A stretch of 64,000 bases of DNA from Nostoc desertorum CM1-VF14 (GCA_019359245.1 JAHHHR010000016.1:1-64000), one strand, 5' to 3'. Positions 27,166 through 36,401 are shown, counted from the stretch's first letter. The notes: generated by a model from the sequence alone, not told the origin. Made by a program: numbers and translations.

Positions 27166-28278
27166 ATGCAATCAGCAGTTACACCCGAATCTTCGGCAAT
27201 GGATACGCCCAAACAAGGAATGCCAGTAACAATTATTACGGGTTTTCTCGGTAGTGGCAAGACGACTTTACTCAATCATATTCTCAACAACCAACAGGGT
27301 TTGAAAACCGCTGTCCTCGTAAATGAATTTGGCGAAATTGGCATCGACAACGAGCTAATTGTTTCCACTGGTGAGAACATGGTGGAGCTAAATAATGGTT
27401 GTATTTGCTGCACTATTAATAATGATTTGGTAGATGCAGTTTACAAAGTTTTAGAACGCCAAGAAAATTTAGATTATCTAGTAGTAGAAACAACTGGATT
27501 GGCAGATCCGCTACCAGTAGCTTTAACATTTCTAGGCACAGAATTGCGGGATTTAACTCGCTTGGATTCAATTATTACCGTGGTAGACGCGGCGAATTAC
27601 AGTCTAGATTTATTTAATTCTCAAGCAGCATACAGTCAGATTGCTTATGGCGATGTAATTGTGCTGAACAAGACTGATTTGGTTGATGAAGCCACTTTAA
27701 ATGAGTTAGAAACAAAAATTAACGAAGTTAAGGAAGGAGCAAGAATTCTCCGCACCACGCGATCGCAAGTGCCGCTCCCGTTAATTCTTAGTGTTGGTCT
27801 GTTTGAGTCTGATAAATATTTTGACACAGTGGTGGATAAACACGACCATCACGATCATGATCATCACGCTCACGATGATCATGACCACTCAACATGCGGA
27901 CACGATCATCATGATCATGAGCATGATCACCATGACCACCATCATTCTGACCATTTAGAAAATGATGGTTTTACTTCCATCTCTTTCCAAAGTGACAAAC
28001 CTTTTTCTATTAGGAAGTTTCAGTATTTCTTAGATAATCAGCTACCCTCAAATATCTTCCGAGCTAAGGGAATTATGTGGTTTGACGAAAGTCCGAAGCG
28101 TCATATTTTCCACCTTTGCGGTAAACGCTTCACCTTGGATGATGATGAATGGCAAGGTCAATTGAAAAACCAGCTAGTGCTGATTGGTCAAAATTTGGAT
28201 CGTGAGGCTTTAATTAGTCAACTCGAAAACTGCATTTGTCTACCTTCAACCTCTCGCGGTAAAGGTTTTGGCAAATAA
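27166..28278 (+). CDS. COG0523/CobW-family GTPase with His-rich metal loop
   Basis: The 370-aa product is a G3E GTPase: P-loop GFLGSGKTT (residues 26-34), the metal-binding CxCC motif (GCICC), NKTD guanine specificity and a C-terminal CobW_C domain (FSIRKFQYFLDNQLPS, GIMWFDE). Between the two domains lies a striking His/Asp-rich segment (about 226-266) with alternating HDHH and HDHD units, expected to bind zinc or another divalent metal. Members act as metallochaperones or metal-insertion factors; specificity cannot be assigned. No Zur box was recognised upstream. Confidence 0.9.
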   Translation: MQSAVTPESSAMDTPKQGMPVTIITGFLGSGKTTLLNHILNNQQGLKTAVLVNEFGEIGIDNELIVSTGENMVELNNGCICCTINNDLVDAVYKVLERQENLDYLVVETTGLADPLPVALTFLGTELRDLTRLDSIITVVDAANYSLDLFNSQAAYSQIAYGDVIVLNKTDLVDEATLNELETKINEVKEGARILRTTRSQVPLPLILSVGLFESDKYFDTVVDKHDHHDHDHHAHDDHDHSTCGHDHHDHEHDHHDHHHSDHLENDGFTSISFQSDKPFSIRKFQYFLDNQLPSNIFRAKGIMWFDESPKRHIFHLCGKRFTLDDDEWQGQLKNQLVLIGQNLDREALISQLENCICLPSTSRGKGFGK

Positions 28279-28287
28279 AATTTAGGA

Positions 28288-28317
28288 GTTCAAGACGCGA
28301 TTAATCGCGTCTTGAAC
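28288..28317. repeat. Perfect 30-bp palindrome after CobW-type gene
   Basis: GTTCAAGACGCGATT and its exact complement are directly joined. A 15-bp perfect stem with no loop can act as a terminator or is a dispersed hairpin repeat; A residues flank it rather than a T tract. Confidence 0.7.
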
Positions 28318-28323
28318 AAAAGT

Positions 28324-28460
28324 ATAGCGTAGGCGTAGCCCGTCGTAGACATCGCTTCTTCACTCCCCTTGTACGCGCGAGTGTTTCACCAATAATTACG
28401 TTAGCGCAGTGTAAAGCCTTCTCTACCAGACGCTGCGCGAACCCTTAGAGCGACGTAGGA
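28324..28460. repeat. Dispersed Nostoc repeats
   Basis: 28324-28356 (GCGTAGGCGTAGCCCGTCG then TAGACATCGCTTC) is nearly identical to the complement of the sequence at the end of mraY (about 32132-32162). A second repeat with CAGACGCTGCGCGAAC lies at about 28428-28444. The region between the CobW-type gene and dtd is otherwise non-coding. Confidence 0.7.
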
Positions 28461-28489
28461 GCGTCATTACGAATTAGGAATTAGTTAAA

Positions 28490-28942
28490 ATGCGCGTTCT
28501 TATCCAGCGAGTTAAATCATCTCAAGTTACAGTTAATGGTGAAATTGTCGGTAAAGTTGGGCGGGGGCTAAATTTGCTCGTAGGTATAGCTAATACTGAT
28601 ACTGGTGCTGAAATCGACTGGATGGTGCGTAAGTGCTTGGAATTACGGCTGTTTCCTGACGAAGAAGGAGACGACCGTTGGCAAAAATCTGTACAAGAAA
28701 TTGGCGGCGATTTATTAGTAGTCAGTCAGTTTACCCTTTATGGTGACTGTCGCAAAGGCCGCCGTCCTTCTTTTGACCGTTCAGCGGCTCCCCAATCAGC
28801 AGAAGATTTGTATAATCGTTTTGTTATCAAGTTAAAAGCTAGTGGTTTGCAGGTCGAAACAGGTCAATTTGGTGCAACGATGCAAGTAACAATTGAAAAC
28901 GATGGCCCCGTAACTTTATTACTTGAAAAAGAAGCGATTTAA
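28490..28942 (+). CDS. dtd: Dtd, D-aminoacyl-tRNA deacylase
   Basis: The 150-aa product has the two DTD active-site motifs, SQFTLYGD and NDGPVT (the latter with the cis Gly-Pro used for chiral proofreading), and begins [15 protein letters not shown]. It hydrolyses D-amino acids and Gly from mischarged tRNAs. Length is typical. It precedes psb28 by 104 bp on the same strand. Confidence 0.96.
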   Translation: MRVLIQRVKSSQVTVNGEIVGKVGRGLNLLVGIANTDTGAEIDWMVRKCLELRLFPDEEGDDRWQKSVQEIGGDLLVVSQFTLYGDCRKGRRPSFDRSAAPQSAEDLYNRFVIKLKASGLQVETGQFGATMQVTIENDGPVTLLLEKEAI

Positions 28943-29046
28943 GTATATACACTAAAAAAATGAATAACAGTAGCCTCTAGACCGTGGTGTTCTAATTGAT
29001 GAGAGAATATTAAATTAACCATCACAAAAGTTTAAATTCAGTCATC

Positions 29047-29388
29047 ATGGCGAAAATCCAGTTTTCTAGAGGTCTTGACGAAGAAGTAACTCCAGAGGTG
29101 CGCTTGACGCGATCGCGCACTGGTGACAGTGGCACAGCGACATTTATTTTTACCAATCCTAAAATTTTAGATCAAGGTAGCACTGAAGATATTACCGGGA
29201 TGTACCTGATTGACCAAGAAGGAGAGATAATTACCCGTGAAGTTAAAGCTAAATTTATCAACGGGAAACCGGAAGCATTAGAAGCACTTTACGTGATGAA
29301 ATCTGCCCAAGAATGGGAGCGCTTTATGCGCTTCATGGAGCGGTATGCTGAAGAAAACGATCTGGGACTGAGCAAAAATGAGGCATAG
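29047..29388 (+). CDS. psb28: Psb28, photosystem II assembly factor
   Basis: The 113-aa product is a typical Psb28: [39 protein letters not shown], and [19 protein letters not shown]. Psb28 binds the cytoplasmic face of CP47 in photosystem II assembly intermediates. It is soluble and lacks a signal peptide. Its 3' end is followed by a block of dispersed repeats. Confidence 0.96.
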   Translation: MAKIQFSRGLDEEVTPEVRLTRSRTGDSGTATFIFTNPKILDQGSTEDITGMYLIDQEGEIITREVKAKFINGKPEALEALYVMKSAQEWERFMRFMERYAEENDLGLSKNEA

Positions 29389-29404
29389 GGGAGCCAGTGT
29401 GTTG

Positions 29405-29556
29405 CGGAGGTTCCCGACGTTCGAGTACTCGCTAACGCTGCGCTATCCGTTGTTCGCGCAGCGTCTCCGACAGGAGAAGCAACTGGCGTTATAGGGCGTG
29501 GGGCATGGGGCATGGGGAATTGTCATGTTCAATGAATGCGCCATAGACCATGCCCA
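29405..29556. repeat. Dispersed GC-rich repeat and heptamers after psb28
   Basis: 29405-29481 contains GCTAACGCTGCGC and CGCGCAGCGTCTCCGACAGG, a Nostoc-type dispersed repeat with internal dyads. 29498-29518 is a GGGGCAT heptamer array, and 29540-29556 holds its opposite-strand type (CCATG/GCCCAA). No gene. Confidence 0.65.
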
Positions 29557-29577
29557 ATTATCCATTAGTCAAAATTC

Positions 29578-30102
29578 ATGAGCGACATAATAATGCCACA
29601 ACCCCATCCAGATTCGTCTGGGATTACGGTAATTTGTGCTGTGGTTACTGTCAGCGATACACGCACTTTTGAAACAGACAAAAGTGGTCAGCTAATTCAG
29701 CAGTTACTACTTGGTGCTAACCATGCTGTAGGAGCTTACACAATTATCAAAGATGAACCAACACAAATTCAAGAACAGATAGAAAATCTTGGTAAAAGCT
29801 CAAATTTAGATGCTGTAATTTTCAATGGTGGTACAGGTATTGCACCAAGAGATACCACCTACGATGCTATTGAGAAATTACTAGAGAAAACCTTACCAGG
29901 ATTTGGTGAATTATTTCGTTTTTTAAGTTATCAAGAGATTGGTTCGCGGGCGATCGCTTCTCGCGCTGTTGCTGGTGTTTATCAAAATAAATTAATCTTC
30001 TCGCTTCCTGGTTCCAGTAATGCTGTGCGGCTGGCGATGGAAAAATTGATTTTGCCTGAACTCACTCACTTGGTAAGTCAGGTTTCTAAGGAAGTAAAAT
30101 AA
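29578..30102 (+). CDS. moaB: MoaB/Mog-family molybdopterin biosynthesis protein
   Basis: The 174-aa product shows the MoaB/MogA fold landmarks: [32 protein letters not shown] (molybdopterin-binding loop), [13 protein letters not shown] and [14 protein letters not shown]. MoaB-type proteins adenylylate molybdopterin. It may start at ATG 29578 or the ATG five codons on ([10 protein letters not shown]). No other moa gene is adjacent. Confidence 0.93.
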   Translation: MSDIIMPQPHPDSSGITVICAVVTVSDTRTFETDKSGQLIQQLLLGANHAVGAYTIIKDEPTQIQEQIENLGKSSNLDAVIFNGGTGIAPRDTTYDAIEKLLEKTLPGFGELFRFLSYQEIGSRAIASRAVAGVYQNKLIFSLPGSSNAVRLAMEKLILPELTHLVSQVSKEVK

Positions 30103-30239
30103 GCAGCCTTTCAGAAGGTTATTATAAGAACTTTTGTAAAACTAAGGCATAAAACACTAAAATCATCCCTTTTATTCTTACATCTTGAGCCTATCCAGAA
30201 TTATAGTGAATCGGATGTAATGTTAATATCAGGTTAAAA

Positions 30240-31997
30240 ATGGAGCCTATTTACTGGAATTGCATAATTGCTCATGGCATTACTGCATTTTCATACTTTG
30301 GTATCCCTACAGTAATAGGGGTTTTCTTTGCTAAAACTAAGGCAACTATCCCTTCTAAGTTTTGGCTAGCCTTTTTCTTATCAGGTGGATTCGTACTATC
30401 TTGCGGATTTCATCACCTTTTGGCGGCCTTTGAACCACATTCGTCAGTGTCGTTATTGCACTTAGGCGTACTTGATGTAATGGCGTTTGTTTCGCTGTCT
30501 GCTTTAATCTACCTGATGCCAACTGCTTATCAAATTGTAGAGGCGATCGCTAAATCTCAAGAAGATACCCGTGAACTTCAACGTACCCAGCAGATGCAAC
30601 GGTTATTCCTAGATCAGGGCCCGTTTGGAGCTTATATCAAAGATGAGGAATCCAGAATGCTCTACTACAACCAGGAGTTACAATCTAGATTTTTGGTAGA
30701 TTCACAAGAATGGTTGGGAAAAACGGATGGTGAATTCTTGCCAGATCCAGAAGAAGGGCGGCGGGTAATGGAAAACGATCAAGTCGTTTTGAAAACTCTA
30801 CGTACCTTAAAGCTGATTGAAGAGGTAAAGATACCTGGTAGCGAGCAGCCGTGCTACTGGCTATCATTTAAATTTCCGTTTACCGATTACGCAACGGGCG
30901 CTTATCGTATCGGTGGGATCAGTATCGATATTACAGAATCTATAGAAGCACAGCGATCGCTCACTAGTCTAAATCGCCAGCTAGAAGAAAAAACATTGAA
31001 ATTAGAGGCAAAAAAACAGGAACTTATATATCTCTCAGATATGGCGGATATGCTTTATTGCTGCGAATCTGAAGATGAGGTGTATCAAGTGACCGCTTTA
31101 ACCTGTTCCAAGCTGTTTCCTAGCATGAGTGGTTGTATCAATATAATTGCTAATTCCAAAAATTATGTTCAGATGAATAGTTTTTGGGGAAATGAAAGAA
31201 ACAGTAAAGAAATATTTTCACAATCTGAGTGTTGGGCATTGCGGAGAGGAAAATTCAACCTTTTATCGCCTCATCACTCAGGACTGCTGTGCAGCCATTT
31301 AATCCAGCCTATTAGCGGCGCAAATTTGTGTGTTCCCTTGTTTGGACAAAGCGAATTAATTGGGGTTTTACACATCTATGCCCATGAAGAAATCAGCCCA
31401 GAAGATCAACAAATTACTGAGATTATTGCCAGAACTTTAGGCTTTGCACTGAATAATCTATCGATAAAAAAACGTTTAACTTATGATAACTTGCGCGATG
31501 GAATGACCCAACTATTCAATCAAAATTATATGCAGACTATAACAGAACAAAGATTAGCCGAAGCTGACCGATCGGGACAACCTCTTAGTATTATTTTCTT
31601 AGATATCGATAACTTTAAATTTTACAACTCGCGCTATGGGCATTTGACTGCCAACATTGTTATTCAAGGATTAGCAAAGCTGCTGTTAAAATCTATTCGC
31701 TCCTTTGACATTGCTTGCAGATGGGGTGGTGAAGAATTTGTGATTGTGATGCCTAATATGACTCTGGAAGTTCTCAGGAAGCGAGTAGAACAATTAAGGG
31801 TAGATGTTGAACAAATGCAATTGAAGGATGGCGATCAAATCCTCGAAAGAATCACCGCTTCTTTTGGAATAGCTGTATCAGAACCAGGAATTACAGTTAA
31901 GGATTTTATGAATCGGGCAAATCAAGCGATGCTTGAGGCAAAGCGAACAGGAAAGAATCGGGTTATGGAATATGTAAATACCTATATTAATGGATAA
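30240..31997 (+). CDS. Diguanylate cyclase with ethylene-receptor-like membrane sensor, PAS and GAF
   Basis: The 585-aa product starts with three transmembrane helices (about 8-95) resembling the ethylene-binding domain of ETR1: YFGIP (Y19) and CGFHHL with Cys55 and His59 at the copper-ligand spacing. The position matching ETR1 Asp25 is His12. A PAS domain (about 118-235), a coiled coil, a GAF domain (about 265-405) and a GGDEF domain follow. The active site is GGEEF (496-500), compatible with cyclase activity, and an RxxD inhibitory site (RSFD) lies five residues before it. It should make cyclic di-GMP in response to a membrane ligand and to PAS/GAF signals. Whether ethylene or copper is bound is inference. 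Confidence 0.85.
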   Translation: MEPIYWNCIIAHGITAFSYFGIPTVIGVFFAKTKATIPSKFWLAFFLSGGFVLSCGFHHLLAAFEPHSSVSLLHLGVLDVMAFVSLSALIYLMPTAYQIVEAIAKSQEDTRELQRTQQMQRLFLDQGPFGAYIKDEESRMLYYNQELQSRFLVDSQEWLGKTDGEFLPDPEEGRRVMENDQVVLKTLRTLKLIEEVKIPGSEQPCYWLSFKFPFTDYATGAYRIGGISIDITESIEAQRSLTSLNRQLEEKTLKLEAKKQELIYLSDMADMLYCCESEDEVYQVTALTCSKLFPSMSGCINIIANSKNYVQMNSFWGNERNSKEIFSQSECWALRRGKFNLLSPHHSGLLCSHLIQPISGANLCVPLFGQSELIGVLHIYAHEEISPEDQQITEIIARTLGFALNNLSIKKRLTYDNLRDGMTQLFNQNYMQTITEQRLAEADRSGQPLSIIFLDIDNFKFYNSRYGHLTANIVIQGLAKLLLKSIRSFDIACRWGGEEFVIVMPNMTLEVLRKRVEQLRVDVEQMQLKDGDQILERITASFGIAVSEPGITVKDFMNRANQAMLEAKRTGKNRVMEYVNTYING

Positions 31998-32060
31998 ATT
32001 CGCTTGCTTTAAAATTTGAATCTTTAAATTTAAAATTCAAAATTTAAAACCTAAAATAAA

Positions 32061-32095
32061 AACAACTCCCAGAAAATGTAGGAGTTGTTATTTTA
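32061..32095. terminator. Bidirectional terminator between cyclase and mraY
   Basis: AACAACTCC (32061-32069) and GGAGTTGTT (32081-32089) form a 9-bp stem with T-rich sequence on one side and A-rich on the other, as expected for two convergent genes. Confidence 0.8.
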
Positions 32096-32131
32096 TATTC
32101 GAGCAATTTTTCAAACAATTCAGAATGGAGC

Positions 32132-32162
32132 GATGCCTGCGGCGGGCTACACCTACGCCAAG
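32132..32162 (-). repeat. Dispersed repeat overlapping the mraY stop codon
   Basis: On the minus strand this reads TTGGCGTAGGTGTAGCCCG then CCGCAGGCATCGC, closely matching the copy at 28324-28356. The TAG inside GGCGTAGG is the mraY stop codon. Confidence 0.75.
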
Positions 32163-33244
32163 CAGATGGTAGCCAATATAGCAGCGATGACATAAAATAC
32201 TCCAACCACTTGCAATTCTGACCAGCCAGTGAGTTCTAAATGATGGTGTAACGGTGCCATTTTGAAGAGGCGTTTACCTTTGCCATCAGGGCCTTTAGTA
32301 GCTTTGTAATAACTTACCTGTGCCATCACCGAAAGAGTTTCTACAAAGAAGATACCACTGAGAATGAATAGAGCGACTAAGGTGTTTGTCAATAGCGCTA
32401 CAGCTGCTAATGCTCCTCCCAGTGCTAAAGAACCAGTATCTCCCATGAAAACGCGGGCTGGGTTACGATTATGGGCTAAGAAACCTAAGCACCCACCACT
32501 TAAAGCCGCACAGAAAACCATCAATCCAGGTGCTGTTGGCGCAACTAAAGCACCTAATGCTAAAAGGGCGATCGCTACTGTTCCTGCTGCCAAGCCATCG
32601 ATACCATCTGTTAAATTAGTCGCATTACTTTCTGCAACTAAGACAAAACCTGCTAAAGGCCAAAATAGAAATCCTAACGGTAGCGTGAAGCTCACCCAAG
32701 GTAAAGCAATATTTGTAATATTAGAAGGTTGATTAAACATCAGCCATAGACAAAACACAGCCGCAAAACCCACCTGCAAAGCCAACTTTGTTGCGGGAGA
32801 TATACCTTTATTTGATTTACGGCGAAGAATTTGCCAATCGTCAAGCCAGCCAATCAATCCGTAGCTGACTGTCAAAGCCGAAACTGCAAGCACGTCTGTA
32901 GCAAAGTTAGACAAGATGCAAGCAATTATCACACCTACAGGTATAAAAAATATACCACCCATTGTTGGCGTGCCTGCTTTTTTTAGATGGGCTTGGGGAC
33001 CATCTTCGCGAATTATTTGTCCAGTTTTGAGTGCTTGAAGTAGGGGTATTACCCAATAGCCCACGGCACCTGAACCCACAGCACACAAAATTAGTGGCAG
33101 GGTTAAAGACATAGGTTGCCACGGTAGCCTATTGGCCATCGAATCCAAAAAAAATGCTGTTGTACCTAGCCCTACGGCTAATAAAGAGGCTAGAACAATT
33201 CCAGAAATATTTAAACCTTGGTCAGGAGATAATTTAGCGTCCAC
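32153..33244 (-). CDS. mraY: MraY, phospho-MurNAc-pentapeptide transferase
   Basis: The 363-aa polytopic enzyme has the MraY catalytic signatures: GWLDDWQI (Asp pair), NLTDGIDGLA, MGDTGSLALG and the PLHHHLE His motif. It makes lipid I on the cytoplasmic face of the membrane. The gene starts at ATG 33244. The last codons (ICLA-stop) run into a dispersed repeat that supplies the TAG, so the native C-terminus may have been trimmed or replaced by a few residues; the catalytic loops are intact. Confidence 0.95.
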   Translation of the reverse strand: MDAKLSPDQGLNISGIVLASLLAVGLGTTAFFLDSMANRLPWQPMSLTLPLILCAVGSGAVGYWVIPLLQALKTGQIIREDGPQAHLKKAGTPTMGGIFFIPVGVIIACILSNFATDVLAVSALTVSYGLIGWLDDWQILRRKSNKGISPATKLALQVGFAAVFCLWLMFNQPSNITNIALPWVSFTLPLGFLFWPLAGFVLVAESNATNLTDGIDGLAAGTVAIALLALGALVAPTAPGLMVFCAALSGGCLGFLAHNRNPARVFMGDTGSLALGGALAAVALLTNTLVALFILSGIFFVETLSVMAQVSYYKATKGPDGKGKRLFKMAPLHHHLELTGWSELQVVGVFYVIAAILATICLA

Positions 33245-33323
33245 AAAAGTTTCCCTTCACTCCACACTTATAAAATTAAATAACAGTAACTAGGGATACT
33301 ACCAAGCCCCTAGCCTGAAAAGG

Positions 33324-33560
33324 CTAATCCTCAGCGATTCCTATATCGTCATCATCATCAAGGTCGTAACCAATGCCATCTTCTACACCCATTAAAGAGT
33401 CTATTTCTTCTTCGTCATCTTGAAAATCCGGTTCGTGAACCTCACGCGCGATGATCCTACCGTTGGTTTGCAGCCAGTCTAACAAAGAGGACTTTTGCTT
33501 TAGGGGGATCACATCGGCTCGCTGATTACGAGGTTCTTCACGTAATGGAGAGTTCAACAT
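33324..33560 (-). CDS. DUF3134 protein
   Basis: The 78-aa acidic product (MLNSPLREEPRNQRADVIPL, SSLLDWLQTNGRII, then a tail of Asp/Glu) matches the cyanobacteria-specific DUF3134 family. It is soluble and of unknown function. It lies 79 bp upstream of mraY on the same strand and may be co-transcribed. Confidence 0.8.
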   Translation of the reverse strand: MLNSPLREEPRNQRADVIPLKQKSSLLDWLQTNGRIIAREVHEPDFQDDEEEIDSLMGVEDGIGYDLDDDDDIGIAED

Positions 33561-33801
33561 ATCGAGGAGGACAAGAAAATGTTTACGTAAGTTGACATTT
33601 AGAGTCTATCACTTGGCACGGATTTATTTAGTTATCTTTTCAACCCTTTATTTGATAAATCCGCATTCAGATAGAAATTTTTTATTTAATAGGCATATTG
33701 CTTAGGTCAAGCAATTATTAGGAATTTTTCTAGCTCTACACATAGGTCATGAATATCTTGTTTATGCTGATGGAAAGGACTGATTTTTGAGGTGACAGGC
33801 G

Positions 33802-34386
33802 ATGATAGGAAAAGCGGCTCTTATAGATGCGATCGCTGGTACAAATCGCGGTCTACTGGCGACCCAAGCACAGAAGCAAGGTATCTTAGCAGCGATCGCC
33901 AATTTAGAAGATTTTAATCCTACACCCCGTCCGGTAGAAGCGAGCAATTTGCTAGATGGCAATTGGCGATTACTATACACCACTAGCAACGCTCTTTTAA
34001 ACTTAGATCGTCTACCTTTGTGCAAACTAGGTCAAATCTATCAATGTATCCGGGTAGATACTGCCAGTGTTTACAACATAGCTGAGATTTATGGCTTACC
34101 TTATTTGGAAGGATTAGTCAGCGTTGCTGCTAAATTTGAGCCAGTTTCAGGTCGGCGTGTCCAAGTAAAATTTGAGCGGTCTATTATCGGCTTACAACGT
34201 TTAATAGAATACAATTCTCCGGTAACTTTTATCCAACAAATTGAAGCAGGTAGAAAATTTCCGGGAATTGATTTTGCAATCAAGAGTGATAGACAGCAAG
34301 GCTGGTTAGATATCACCTATATAGATAACGATCTGCGAATTGGCAGAGGTAACGAGGGGAGCGTGTTCGTATTGAGTAAAACATAA
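33802..34386 (+). CDS. PAP/fibrillin (plastid lipid-associated) family protein
   Basis: The 194-aa product is a lipocalin-like PAP/fibrillin domain: LLDGNWRLLYTTSNALL near the N-terminus and LDITYIDNDLRIGRGNEGSVFVL at the C-terminus. Fibrillins associate with thylakoids or plastoglobule lipids and affect photoprotection and plastoquinone or carotenoid handling. GAGGTGA provides a strong ribosome-binding site before ATG 33802. No signal peptide or membrane helix was seen. Confidence 0.88.
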   Translation: MIGKAALIDAIAGTNRGLLATQAQKQGILAAIANLEDFNPTPRPVEASNLLDGNWRLLYTTSNALLNLDRLPLCKLGQIYQCIRVDTASVYNIAEIYGLPYLEGLVSVAAKFEPVSGRRVQVKFERSIIGLQRLIEYNSPVTFIQQIEAGRKFPGIDFAIKSDRQQGWLDITYIDNDLRIGRGNEGSVFVLSKT

Positions 34387-34696
34387 GCTTATGCGAAATT
34401 ACTGTTGCGAACGAAGGTACGCTATAACGTGTACCTTGTCAAGTAGGGCAGGGAGCAGGGGGAGATGAGGGAGACAAGGGGACAAGGAAACAAGAGGTGA
34501 GAACTTGAAACAAGTCTTTCCCCTTGTCCCCAGTTTTCCTTGTCTCCAAGTCCTGTTGCCCATGCCCCATGCCCAATGCCCCATACCCAATTCAGACAAA
34601 TAACTTAACAAAGACTCCTGCGGCGACCTTCAGGTTGTAGAGTGAAATCAATTAGCCCTCTAGATTGGCGATTGATAACTAAAAGGGAAAATAATC
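34387..34696. repeat. Repeat-rich spacer upstream of psaE
   Basis: The 310-bp spacer contains purine-rich repeats (AGGGAGCAGGGGGAG, GGGACAAGG) at about 34447-34497, their pyrimidine-rich counterparts at 34515-34545, and a CCCATGC/CCAATGC heptamer array at about 34559-34592. The psaE promoter presumably lies in the last 100 bp. No gene. Confidence 0.65.
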
Positions 34697-34912
34697 ATGG
34701 TTCAACGTGGTTCTAAAGTACGTATTCTCCGCCCTGAATCCTTCTGGTTTCAGGATCTAGGAACTGTGGCTTCCATTGACCAAAGCGGTATCAAATACCC
34801 AGTAATTGTCCGCTTTGACAAGGTAAATTACTCTGGTATCAATACCAACAACTTTGCTCAGGATGAATTGGTAGAGGTAGAAGCACCAAAGGCTAAACCA
34901 CCCAAAAAATAG
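34697..34912 (+). CDS. psaE: PsaE, photosystem I subunit IV
   Basis: The 71-aa product is a complete PsaE SH3-like barrel: [42 protein letters not shown] and [11 protein letters not shown], ending in a Pro/Lys-rich tail. It docks ferredoxin on the stromal/cytoplasmic face of photosystem I. The AAAGGGAAAA before the ATG is a plausible ribosome-binding site. Monocistronic. Confidence 0.97.
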   Translation: MVQRGSKVRILRPESFWFQDLGTVASIDQSGIKYPVIVRFDKVNYSGINTNNFAQDELVEVEAPKAKPPKK

Positions 34913-35162
34913 CAGCAAAGCTACAACGGGGTTGTTTGATGCGATGATGAAGGGTAGCCTTAAGCCTGAAGTATGAAGTCTGAAAATTTCAGTTCATTCA
35001 TTCTTCACCCTAGCCTACCCTAATCTATGAGAGCCGCCCTGCGGGTATTTACGGTTTCTCTTGGGTAATAATACGAGCTATTTACGGTTCTGTAAGTTAC
35101 TACCCCATCTCTTCTTTCTTAAACCCCCAAGTACATCAGAATTGTCTGCTTAATCACTTTGA

Positions 35163-36023
35163 ATGCCTGAACTGCCTGAAGTTGAAACAGTCCGAAGGGG
35201 TCTAAATCAATTGACCCTTAACCAAGAAATTACGGGTGGAGATGTGTTGCTCGATCGCACCATCGCCTACCCGTTTTCTGTTGGTGAGTTTGTTGATGGA
35301 ATTAAAAATAATACGCTTGCCACTTGGCATCGTCGCGGCAAATATCTCCTCGCCGAACTCTCTTCCCCCTCTTCTACAGGTTGGCTAGGGGTTCATCTGC
35401 GAATGACCGGTCAATTACTATGGCTGCATCGAGATGAACCATTACATAAGCACACGCGGGTTAGATTATTCTTTGGGGAACAGCAGGAATTACGGTTCGT
35501 TGATCAGCGTACCTTTGGGAAAATGTGGTGGGTTCCGCCTGGCGTTGCTGTAGAAAGTATTATGACTGGTTTGGCAACACTGGCAGCAGATCCATTTTCA
35601 GCCGAATTCACTGTCGAATATCTAGCTCTCAAACTCCAAAATCGCCGCCGTCCAATTAAGACTGCACTACTTGATCAATCGGTAGTGGCGGGATTAGGTA
35701 ATATTTATGCCGACGAAGCATTGTTTCAGAGTGGAATTTTACCTGAAACCTTGTGTATAGATTTGCAGCTAAAGCAAATTGAGCGTTTGCGAACAGCCAT
35801 AATTCAAGTGTTAGAAACCAGCATTGAGGCTGGCGGTACAACTTTTAGTAATTTCTTAAGTGTTCAGGGTGTCAACGGCAATTATGGTGGTGTTGCCTGG
35901 GTTTATAACCGCGCTGGAGAACCCTGTCGAGTTTGTGACACTCCAATTATGCGGATTAGGTTAGCTGGGCGATCTAGTCACTTTTGCCCGCAGTGTCAAA
36001 CACTACGGGGAGTTAGGAGTTAG
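35163..36023 (+). CDS. mutM: MutM/Fpg, formamidopyrimidine-DNA glycosylase
   Basis: The 286-aa product begins [14 protein letters not shown] (catalytic Pro and Glu), has the H2TH region ([15 protein letters not shown]) and the C-terminal zinc finger (CRVC...CPQC). It excises 8-oxoguanine and ring-opened purines. A loop typical of cyanobacterial and plant Fpg ([11 protein letters not shown]) is present. The final codons and stop run into an AGGAGTT heptamer array (about 36008-36045). Confidence 0.96.
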   Translation: MPELPEVETVRRGLNQLTLNQEITGGDVLLDRTIAYPFSVGEFVDGIKNNTLATWHRRGKYLLAELSSPSSTGWLGVHLRMTGQLLWLHRDEPLHKHTRVRLFFGEQQELRFVDQRTFGKMWWVPPGVAVESIMTGLATLAADPFSAEFTVEYLALKLQNRRRPIKTALLDQSVVAGLGNIYADEALFQSGILPETLCIDLQLKQIERLRTAIIQVLETSIEAGGTTFSNFLSVQGVNGNYGGVAWVYNRAGEPCRVCDTPIMRIRLAGRSSHFCPQCQTLRGVRS

Positions 36024-36045
36024 GAGTTAGGAAGTTAGGAGTTGG
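36008..36045 (+). repeat. AGGAGTT heptamer array at the end of mutM
   Basis: Repeated GGAGTTA/AGGAGTT units start within the last mutM codons and continue past the stop. The encoded terminal residues (GVRS) come from this repeat. Confidence 0.7.
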
Positions 36046-36124
36046 AAATTGGGAATTTTTACTTCTAATTCTGAAGTCTCCTAAAATGCAGATAAAACAA
36101 TCTAGAAATTTGAGAGGGGAATTC

Positions 36125-36340
36125 ATGGCAGTTAAAAAGGGAGATATGGTTCGCGCTATCCGCGAGAAACTGGAAAACAGTCTGGAAGCAAAAGCCAGTG
36201 ATACTCGCTTTCCTCCTTATTTGTTTGACAGCAAGGGTGAAATTGTAGATATCAAAGGTGATTACGCCCTTGTTAAGTTCGGGAAAGTGCCAACGCCAAA
36301 CGTTTGGTTACGTGTGGATCAACTCGAAGAATTTAAATAA
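36125..36340 (+). CDS. ndhO: NdhO, NDH-1 complex subunit O
   Basis: From ATG 36125 the 71-aa product reads [19 protein letters not shown], followed by [26 protein letters not shown] and [12 protein letters not shown], which is NdhO of the cyanobacterial/plastid NAD(P)H dehydrogenase-like complex. The frame is open 13 codons upstream, but GAGAGGGGA directly before 36125 marks the start. NdhO is a soluble peripheral subunit that modulates ferredoxin-dependent activity. A hairpin terminator follows. Confidence 0.95.
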   Translation: MAVKKGDMVRAIREKLENSLEAKASDTRFPPYLFDSKGEIVDIKGDYALVKFGKVPTPNVWLRVDQLEEFK

Positions 36341-36348
36341 TTAGGCTC

Positions 36349-36376
36349 ATCCCACCCCTAAAAGGGGATGGGATTT
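36349..36376 (+). terminator. Hairpin terminator after ndhO
   Basis: ATCCC plus CCCC pair with GGGG plus GGGAT (bulged) around TAAAA, followed by TTTC. It starts 9 bp after the ndhO stop. Confidence 0.65.
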
Positions 36377-36379
36377 CAC

Positions 36380-36401
36380 GTTAACTGTTAACAGTTAACT
36401 G
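36380..36401. repeat. 20-bp perfect palindrome made of TTAACTG heptamers
   Basis: GTTAACTGTT and AACAGTTAAC are directly joined (36380-36399). The same bases can be read as three heptamers (TTAACTG, TTAACAG, TTAACTG). It lies 36 bp upstream of the mdh start. Confidence 0.75.

Noticed and set aside
28288..28317. Palindrome after the CobW-type gene as a regulator operator for dtd
   Set aside because: It sits directly behind a stop codon and belongs to a hairpin type dispersed in Nostoc; a terminator or repeat role is more likely.
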